In this document: one piece after another, positions 56,014 through 64,000 of the stretch
Layout of the letters: each line of letters begins with the position of its first letter
Numbering within the stretch: the first letter of the stretch is position 1
Assembly: GCA_033182465.1 (NCBI GenBank)
Contig: CP137326.1
Location: 186,001 to 250,000 of the forward strand
Direction: 5' to 3'
Source: Sanghuangporus weigelae
Lineage: Eukaryota > Basidiomycota > Agaricomycetes > Hymenochaetales > Hymenochaetaceae
DNA length: 64,000 bases
Translations under genes and position numbers: made by a program
Notes under the pieces: model-generated
Database searches by the model: none
What the model saw: the letters and a program-made list of their open reading frames with translations, nothing else
Told to the model about the DNA's origin: nothing

Positions 56014-58112
56014 ATGCCTTCGATAAAGTCCAGGATTTGTATTCTTTTAGGTTCGTTTCTTAAATTTTGGCACTTCTCTTCCAATGGAACTGACGGCAAT
56101 GCAGGTCTCCATGTTAGCTTACGGGATGTATAGGAATCAGAAGTTTTTCCCTTCTCCCTCGTAAATAGTCTATTATAGCGAAGAAAACTAGTGTATGGTT
56201 CCCGTGGTATTTTTCCTCTTGCGTAGACATCTCAAGATGTCCTATATGCATGTAATTATCAAAGTCATTGAGGGTTTCAAACATTCAATATATCGCATGC
56301 GTCCTCAACCGCGAGGTGATATTGTTTCAACAGTCCATTCCACTTTTGATGAAACAAAGGGCTGCCGTCCGCACAAGCATTGTACAATAAACTTCAAAAC
56401 AGCTCTAAAAACAAAATATGTCGGGTGAAGATTCGTAATTTGTTGATACTGCTTTTCTGTTCAGTACTGATAAGCATTATCCATTCTCTAACGGCCACAG
56501 GAGGCTAACATGGTGATAGACGGAACAAGACCTCTCATCGCACGGCCGACATAGCTCGCTCAGCAGGCAGCAAGACAAACCTACGAACGGAAGCATTATA
56601 TTGTTTGAAGTTCGATCAAATTTGTCGAATAACAGCCATATTTGTACAAGCACTTAGTAAGGTTAGGGTTAAAAACCTGAAGGAACCAAAAAAAGAGCCC
56701 ACCCAGCCCGAGGGCCGTAGTGGGACAGGAAAATATTCGGACGGTGCATACGGCATAAACCGCATACAAACCACGGGCTCCCTCTGCGGACAAGGTCGCC
56801 GTGCTATGGAAGAGTCCCAAAGCCCACACTCCCAATACATGAAGGGGAGTGCACCATCAAGGTAAGTATGCAGAACACGAAAGCAAGGGGAGAGGTTTAT
56901 ATAGCCCGGAGTCAAGTCGGAGTTCGAATGGACACATCATGTGACTTGATTGAAGCTGGTCCGTGCGCGCTGTTGTGTTCACTACGCTCCGTCGATACGT
57001 ACTTACGTACGAACCTAGTCTTGTATCACTTCAATCACTTAAGCATAAAATTGATCTAGCACTCCACACAAAACCTGATACAAGTGAAACTTGTCTTCTG
57101 ATCTGTTGATTTCTCCGTTGCTGCTCTCCTTGAGAGTTCTTTAAGTTTGGCACTTGAATTTTCATTTGAGAATACCAAACCGACCTTGGATTATGCTGAA
57201 TATCCCGCTTTCCTCTTGAGCAAGACAATGATGAACAACTGGAGTCGGCTTCGCTGCGGCTCGGTGGATCTAGGGACCGACGCAAAGCATCTTTTCATGC
57301 ACAACATCTTTCTTCACATATTGATTGACACACTCATCTGCATCAAACGGCGTTTTTGGCTCCTGGTGGCAAGCAAGAATGTGTGTATATTTTTGCAATC
57401 TGTTTGATGAACGCAAAACGCTACTCTTTTATATCCATCCTTCATCTCGTTCGTGATTAGGTTCCTCCATTCTCGTCGTTTGATTCTGATGAGGGGCTCC
57501 TACTTCAACAATGATACGTTTTGCATCTTGATGTCGATGGGAATGAAACGGTACTTTTATCCTTGCAGTTTTTCTTGCTGCATAGAACTCGGCATATAAA
57601 CAGGTACGCTTTGCTGCATCTCTCATCTAGCAATCATCCCGTCATCGGCTTACAATGACTGCACGCTACATCTCCAGTTCTATATCGGACTCAACTACAA
57701 ACCTGCTATGCGAACGACGTAGCCAAAAGGACTGCGCTGCAACCTTCGGTGTCCTAGCAGATGCGTGCGGTTTTAGCGTTCCTAACGGAGCGAGCCGCGC
57801 CCCCCTACGGTCGATGTAACGTACTCCCCCTAGACACCGTCGTCGTCGTCGGTCTCATCATCGACTAAAGACGCTGAGTTTGAAAAGTTATAGACGTGAT
57901 TTGCTCTGAGGTGGTCCGTGAGGGGCGGGAAAAGTTACTTCTGAATTCTCTCTGTGAATTGGTATGAATGTGTCCTTGGTTCGTGATTCTCCAGGTCTCT
58001 CAGTAAGTAATCATCGCAAATCCATTACAACATTGCCATAATACATAAATTAGGTCGCTGCACGGGCTCGCGAAATTTACTCGCTATTAGAGCTGACATC
58101 TATGCCCTGTGA
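56014..58112. other. 2.1 kb without a supported gene
   Basis: Short overlapping frames occur (for example 56,605-56,865 and 57,147-57,407) with no domain. A short TTAGGGTTA near 56,663 is telomere-like but is a single copy, so I attach no meaning to it. Confidence 0.4.
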
Positions 58113-58432
58113 TCATCCCCGGAAGGCCTTGTCAAAGTTGTCCTTGTCCCTCGTGAGATTTGTCTTGTTCGCCTCTGCACGATAGTATTCTCTTCTGGGT
58201 TGGTTGTAGTCGCGGCTAGAGTTACTCGTGCCATCCCTGATACCCCTCATCTCCGCAGACGCAGAGTCGGAACTGCTTTGCTGCTTTTTTATCTGTCCGC
58301 TGTAGTACTCGCCTTGAGCGTCTGCGATCGCGCCGCGCTCTGTGCAGTAGGGTCGAGGTAAGCACTATATGGGATGAATAGAGAACGGAGTGAGAGCTTA
58401 CTGTTCTTATCATTCACGTTGGAGTTGGACAT
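58113..58432 (-). CDS. Small hydrophilic protein, unknown, two exons
   Basis: Exon 1 (58,402-58,432) encodes MSNSNVNDKN. An intron (GTAAGC...CACAG) joins in phase to exon 2 (58,113-58,339): GAIADAQGEYYSGQIKKQQ, SAEMRGIRDGTSNSSRDY, PRREYYRAEANKTNLTRD, ending DKDNFDKAFRG. About 85 residues, highly charged, with no Cys and no hydrophobic core, so it is probably disordered, of the kind seen among stress-induced or conidiation proteins. An earlier acceptor (ATATAG) would give a different, less natural tail. The long open reading frame after the second acceptor and its even composition favour this model. Confidence 0.55.
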
Positions 58433-59580
58433 GTTGATCCCTTAGAATATACTGGAAAAAACGGTCAGCCTCTGGCGTTGGATTACGCTAGTGGACACTG
58501 TTTTTAGACTCACAGTTCGTAGACGATTACTGATTGCTTCCTGGACTGCAAGCGATAATGTCGCGTCAGAACAAACTCGAGGAAGATGCGAATGAAAGGT
58601 CGGAGACGTACAGTTGAGAGACGCTGAGTGATGTCCAATCCATCCGAATCTCCCCAGCTTTTATACCTTCCAGATTGCAGGATCCTAAGACAAGTTCTAA
58701 GTAAAGTACTATGTGGTATGCATTCTATGCGACATGCATTCAAGTGTTTTGTCCTCCAAGTATTTCAGCAGCTGGAAAGCTCGAGATCGTTTGGGGAGAT
58801 TTTGCTCTCGAAGACTCCTAATAATAGCAGCGCTGGTCGGGAAGGAACTAAAAATAACCGACTACGCACCGCAAAGTAGGTGAACTAGGTATTGATTAAG
58901 GGATTGGAGGAACCGCAATGTGCGGTCTTATCTCTCCTGGGATATAATAAAATCAGTTCTAAAAATACAGAGCAAAATTACGCGCAACGTGAACAGGAAG
59001 ATATCGGGAAGGTGAGGTACGAGCTTGCAATATGGATATTCTTGGGTACTTGCAGAGAAGATGGGTGGACTATTTCGGCTGCATTGACAGTGGTTCAAGT
59101 CAACAGGCCTGGCTCGCCTGGTTACGACATTGCGCGCTTGTTCATGGACCCTCCAATGTTCTAGGACATTTCCTGGGTTCTTTGCCAACACAGAAATGCG
59201 ATTGCTCAAAGTACGTTGAACTTTGACTTATCTTTCGTGACTTTCTTGTAGCGGTAAAAATACACAGCTCAGCGCCCAAGCTATTCGCAGGGCGTTGAGC
59301 ATATTACATCGCAAGGCACAGTGCACTGGACTAGACGATGGAGTATGCATTATCAATAATCTAAGCGCAAAAATACATGTAGAGTGGTTTGCACAGTATT
59401 CCGTTCGTGCTCTAGCGTGAGATGAGGGCAATGCCCATGTATGTTTCGCAGCCTATGGGTGACGTGTCAGCGGAACATAAAATGCTGAGGGGCGCGGCGT
59501 GTTTATGAGGGCGTCTTAGCGACGATAGTCGCGAGTCGAAATTCTAAGGCACTAGCACATCGACAATCACCGGTGGTGAT
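58433..59580. other. Intergenic, no supported gene
   Basis: Short frames on both strands only (for example 58,892-59,164). It is the 5' flank of the small hydrophilic gene and the 3' flank of MSP1. Confidence 0.4.
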
Positions 59581-61044
59581 CTATTCCGCGATTGGAAGGT
59601 CGAGCCCATTGGCCACATGTCCATTAGCAAGCGCAGGAATCGGATTTGACGAGTCGTCGTCATCGACATCAAGGAAATCCTTGATTTCCAACGGTCGGTA
59701 GGAGAAACCCTATAGCACGGTTGATCAGTCTGAGAACAACATAACGACGAGCGGAAAATGGCATACTTCTTCTCGGCTCTTCTCAAGTACTTCCCGATCT
59801 CCGCCAGCTTCCTTCAAGAATTCACGTACTGGCTTCATGGCGGCATCTCGACATAGTTCTTTGAGGTCTGACCCTGACAGGCCCGCTGTACGATCCGCGA
59901 GTAGCTCCAGGGAGAATTCTGGAGCAAGTTTTGTCCCTTTCAGCATCTATACGTAGTATGAGTTAATGGTCTTCTGAGAGCATATACAGAAGCCGTACGA
60001 GACTAAGAATGTATAGTCGTTGTTGCTTGTTCGGCAATTCCACAGGGTAATGTTTCGGCATTCGTCGAAGGATTGCTGGGTCAATGTCGTTCGGTCGGTT
60101 TGTTGCACCAAGAACAAGTATACGATCCGAAGCAGACATAAGACCGTCCCAAAGACTGCAATATTCCGTCCATCAAGATCAACCAGCAACATGAGAAAAC
60201 AGCATACGCACGTCATAAACTCAGCCTTCATCATAGCAGTTACTTCATGATCGCCTTGACTCCGTTGTCTCAAGAACGAATCAATTTCGTCAATGAAGAT
60301 GATGCTCGGTTGCACTTTTCGCGCTAACCCGAATAGGCCCGCGATAAGCTTGTTCGACTCGCCGTACCACTTGTTTGTCAATGAAGAGACAGCGATGTTG
60401 ATGAATGTTGCGCCACTCTCTTTGGCAAGTGCCTTTGCGAGCATTGTCTTTCCGCACCCTGGTGGACCGTAGAGCAGTACGCCCTTAGGAGCACTGAGTA
60501 GTGATGATGACGAGGAGAATAACGACGGGTAAACGAGAGGATATATCACGGACTCTCGCAAAGAAGATATGATGTTGTCTAAGCCTCCGATATCTTTACA
60601 ACACAAGAGCGAACGATGGGAAAGAGCTCTTGACGCCAGAGCGAAAAATTGAGACGCACCGCTAAACCGCACGTCGATGTCATCTGGGTGAATGACTTCA
60701 GAAGCAATGGCCTCTGTTGATTCTCAGTACTTCCGCATATAACCGTTATACAATCACGACGTACCCTCATATTCATTGAGCTTCAAATCTTTATGCCCAA
60801 GTCGCTTCAAGTTGTCGTTCTTTGCCTTTGCCGTCTTTCGTTCGCCACCGGGACCGATAGATTCCATTAACCACTGCAGATAGAAGAACTTAGTTCAATC
60901 AGATACAGCCCATGAAATCACTCACTTTTACAGTATAGTACGCTGCTACCTTACAACATGAATTGTCAGGAAAAGAATGCACGGGGAAAACACATGCGCT
61001 CTCACTTGAGATGCGAGCAGCATCGCGACTAGGACGGACGTCAT
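59581..61044 (-). CDS. MSP1: Msp1/ATAD1 AAA ATPase of the mitochondrial outer membrane
   Basis: This protein extracts mislocalised tail-anchored proteins from the outer mitochondrial and peroxisomal membranes. Two short exons supply the N-terminal anchor ([13 protein letters not shown] and VAAYYTVK), followed by [19 protein letters not shown], the cytosolic linker with [15 protein letters not shown], then the AAA module: [20 protein letters not shown], Walker A GPPGCGKT, pore loop KWYGES, Walker [10 protein letters not shown], sensor [18 protein letters not shown], and [20 protein letters not shown]. It ends GLDLPIAE. About 400 residues. Short anchor, IHP-DDI linker and Lys-Trp-Tyr loop are specific to Msp1. 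All exon joints I checked are in phase. Confidence 0.93.
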
Positions 61045-61558
61045 TTCAGAAAACTCGGTATATATTACAAGTCATTGCACGCACTTTCAAAAGCCACCTT
61101 CTTCGTTAATACATTAGAGGAGGACATGGTGAACGGGAAGCGACGAAGGCCAAGACTCAAGAGACGACCGAGTGAACCGTCATCGGTGCATGCGTCACGT
61201 GCGATTTACATTGACTTCTTTCGGAATACGGTGATCGACAACTCGGACTACGGTGGCAGTGACATAGTGAAGGTACGAAACTAACATTGCACAAAGGATA
61301 CATTGACAACAATAACAACAGACGCAGAACGCTTGACTGCAATAAGTGACATAACACAGCATGAACATGAGCCGAAACACAAAACAGGACAGACTACAAA
61401 AGATGGAAATTCTGTGGATTTGTATAATATGTGACAACGCATTGGGACTCTTGCCAGCAATCGAAGAATTATGGAGCATCGCAGGGCATGATCGAACGTG
61501 ATGAGCTTAAAAATGGCGACGAAGATGGGGTCGACGGTTAATCTCTCCGAAGGTCGTG
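61045..61558. other. Intergenic, no feature seen
   Basis: Promoter side of MSP1 and 3' flank of the next gene. Short frames only. Confidence 0.4.
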
Positions 61559-62052
61559 CTATAAATGCGCAGTGATATGGGCTGGCTTCGGTTTCGACAA
61601 GTGGACGTCGTCTCCCGTGTCATAACTAGTGTGCGTAGCTAGCGTGCTCTCTGACGCTCGACGCGTATGACCTTGCTCGCGAAGAGCATTCCCGGGCGAT
61701 CCGGGGGCTTGCCCACCGTGAAGAACGTTATCCTCCCAGCGAGCAAGCGTCTCCTGCGCGAATATGTCGTCCTCGGTAGTCGCCTGCGGCTTCTTGCGCA
61801 AACGCCATATGAACCAGAAACTGATGAGGATGGTGAAGAAGCAGACTTGTAACGGGATAGGTCAGTCTCGTGAAGAAGGATGGCAGCGAAAAAAACTTCA
61901 GACTTACTTAGCCCGATGGCGATTCCAACCTTTGTGCTCGTCTTCAGACCACCGTCGTTCTCGTCTCTAAGAACGAGTTTACTGGCGGTATTTGAGATGA
62001 TGTGCTTGTTCGGGGCATAGTATACAGCTGGTACGACCGGCATCGACAACAC
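61559..62052 (-). CDS. Single-pass membrane protein, unknown
   Basis: Two exons give about 145 residues. The N-terminal part (MPVVPAVYYAPNKHI; ASKLVLRDENDGGLKTSTK) is followed by one membrane span, which the intron splits (GIAIGLI then CFFTILISFWFIW), then a basic stop-transfer (RLRKKPQ) and a hydrophilic tail with DIFAQETLARWEDNVLHGG and LSKPKPAHITAHL. The intron is GTAAGT...ACAAG and is in phase. The layout matches small fungal proteins with a glycine-rich span of mid2-like type, but there is no clear signal peptide. Function is unknown. Confidence 0.65.
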
Positions 62053-64000
62053 TAATGGGTTTCTGACCGGAGCGACGCGAGAGTGATGGTGGTAAGAGCA
62101 AATGCTACGAGCCCTTCGTGACGCTGTGCGTGGCTTGTTTTAACGACTCTGGGGAACTCTTGGCAATCTAATATTGTTACGGGACTCTGGAGTTTGATGG
62201 CATGCCGTTTGATGCTGACAGACCGGCATCACCTCCATCATTGTCGCCGTGCTCTTGGACAAGCGCTTCAGCACCACTCCGCCGGTATTCCGTACATCTT
62301 CCCTTGCTGGAATCGCCATTTCACGCCTTGGCTCTTCTTCAATGACCATTACCGCTAGAATGGGACTGAAAGCCGAATGCAGCGTGCCATTTGCCGTGTC
62401 ACGGCTTGCATATGTACGGCTCTTCTTTCAGACCCAAATGATGAGGGTTACCATCCATGACTCGATCCTGTGCATCCCGTGAATAAAGAAACCCAACCGA
62501 TAACCCCGCCAATAAATTAACTTCTCTCATGCGCTTGTTCTGCTGCGGATTCTACTTCTGCTGGAGCGTCATCCGGACTGGGACAGCGGCTGGATGATAG
62601 TTCACTGCGATGAGAGCGGAGTCAAGGGCTGAAAGGTAATTGCCGCCGGGCGTCTAACGTGCACCTCCGTCTTTTACATTATAAGTCGCATACTCCAACG
62701 TGTTCTTTACCATTTATGAAAAGAACCGGACGTCGGTGATTGCACAGTCTGACAGCTTCGTGAGTTCGGCATCAAACCATCTTCTTCTCCTTTATCGATG
62801 CACTCAAGTATGAGCAGGCATGAACCTCTCGCGTACGTCGGCTGCCTGATGACGTGCTTCCACCGACGACTCGAGGTCCGAATGATTTCCTTAGGCTGCG
62901 CTGAGTCGAAGCAGTTTCAGTGATTCAGTGATTGATCTCTGTTCAAATTCAATCACTTTCCCGCGAATCTACTTTATTTCGTTTCGATTTAGAGTGTATT
63001 TCTCTATCTGTACTTCTATTTATATTCATATAGGGCCACAGCAAAAAGGACTCGCGAGGATTACAAATACTATATTGGACCCCCACGAAAGAGTCATCAT
63101 CATCCATCGCCAAGTCGAAGATTCTTGACTTTATACAAAGGTAAGTCCTTGTTTTGTATTGGCCCGTTGCACTTCCTTAACAAAAAGCCTCCGAGTCGGA
63201 GGCTCAAGTGACCCGGAACTGATGCGGACAGAGAAGAACGGCAAAACTACGGCAAAGCGACTGCTTCAATATACCAGAACCAGTACCAGCCACCCGCGAA
63301 TCAATTTATTCAATTTTCTACTTTTACTATTTATTAGGGCCACAGTGAAAAAGACTCCGTAGTATATCATATGGACCTACGACCATCCATTGCCAAGACT
63401 GATACTTTGTCAATTGATTCGTCTTGGCCCGCCGGCATAAATAAATGTGTGCCGATCTGTGCCGATCTGACCAGGTTTCCTTGCCGACGTTCGAGGTTGA
63501 AGCGGAGATAGACTCGGAAATGCAGAAAGCTCCGAAGCAGGGGCTGAGGCCTCCGTGCGGCATGAATATTTTCCATAATGATAGTGTAAGAATATACCGC
63601 TCTGGCATGCTCATGCACGGTCATATTGTAAGTTGACTTCTCAGTCTCGATGTTGATGTGGTGGATCATTAACGGTACTTATGTACTTACAACACTGTGG
63701 TATATCCGCGACTTGTGTGCCAACAAATGTAAATTATATGAACATCATCATGCACCATGCAAATGACAATGACAATGATGATGAGTAGCAAATGGCTCAT
63801 ACTCCAAACCAAGTACAGTGCATACAAGACCTACTTTCGTAGCGTCCTCAAATAATTATTTTCGTACAGTATTCATCGACGATAGCAAAAAAGGAGAAAA
63901 GGGAGAAAAGAAGAGGAAAAAAGAAAGCACGACCGGAATATAAACGAGGGACATGACTAAACGAGCGGAGATCGTCAAATTGAAGAAGTAGACAAGCGGA
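62053..64000. other. 1.9 kb end region without a supported gene
   Basis: No ORF has a recognisable domain. It contains the tandem repeat at 62,950-63,400, a short perfect palindrome GCCTCCGAGTCGGAGGC near 63,187, a doubled 11-mer (TGTGCCGATC) near 63,445, and CAAATGACAATGACAATGAT near 63,760. It may be the 5' side of a gene beyond the window. Confidence 0.4.
62950..63400 (+). repeat. Diverged tandem repeat, two units about 310 bp apart
   Basis: Shared landmarks in order are CCCGCGAATC, a T-rich stretch, AGGGCCACAG, AAAA(A/G)GACTC and CATC(G/C)ATTGCCAAG or CCATCGCCAAG. They occur at about 62,960-63,115 and 63,293-63,397. Identity is patchy, so the duplication is old. Function unknown. Confidence 0.6.

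Noticed and set aside
56660-56670. TTAGGGTTA as a telomere remnant
   Set aside because: One and a half units only; expected by chance in 64 kb.

Overview
This is nuclear DNA of a filamentous basidiomycete, most likely an agaricomycete. Genes are packed 0.2-2 kb apart and split by many 45-70 nt GT-AG introns. The products include a GH16 glucanase, an MBOAT_2 wax-synthase-like enzyme, fungal P450s, an Rpt5 ATPase and an Msp1 AAA ATPase. There is also an intron-bearing tRNA-Pro.

Bases 1-28,000 are an accessory, repeat-rich island. Two diverged copies of a P450 locus bracket it (1-2,870 and 24,766-27,985, both on the minus strand). Between them lies a stack of TG...CA-ended, solo-LTR-like elements nested five deep: E1a holds X-B, which holds X-C and Y1; Y1 holds Y2; Y2 holds Y3 and Z. 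All seven X, Y and Z insertions still carry target-site duplications. Six of these are 4 bp long and centred on CG. An 8.6 kb inversion (14,326-22,927) between two oppositely oriented X copies has cut the second P450 in two. Its 5' part remains at 24.8-26.9 kb on the minus strand and its last exons lie at 14.3-14.6 kb on the plus strand. The duplications of X-A and X-B pair correctly only if the segment is turned back. The inverted segment also carries intron-containing fragments of three unrelated housekeeping genes (PEX1, RPN9, MLP1/TPR), a Tc1-like MITE and older, CpG-depleted X and E1 copies.

Bases 28,400-62,050 are ordinary gene space: tRNA-Pro, a wax-synthase-like acyltransferase, a small secreted protein, a Ctk2/cyclin-K-like cyclin sharing a divergent promoter with proteasome ATPase Rpt5, a membrane-anchored aldo-keto reductase, a GPI-type GH16 glucanase, an RBM25-like RRM/PWI splicing factor, a tandem pair of 2-oxoglutarate/Fe(II) dioxygenases with a 7-nt microexon, PRMT3, Msp1 and a single-pass membrane protein. 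Three small proteins between 49.8 and 56.0 kb share a motif of the form (K/R)(N/D)YExAxGxLxSxYGFxG that I cannot assign to a described family. The last 1.9 kb has no gene I can support but holds a diverged tandem repeat.

No search or alignment program was used. Identifications rest on reading the translations by eye, and exon borders are hand-called.
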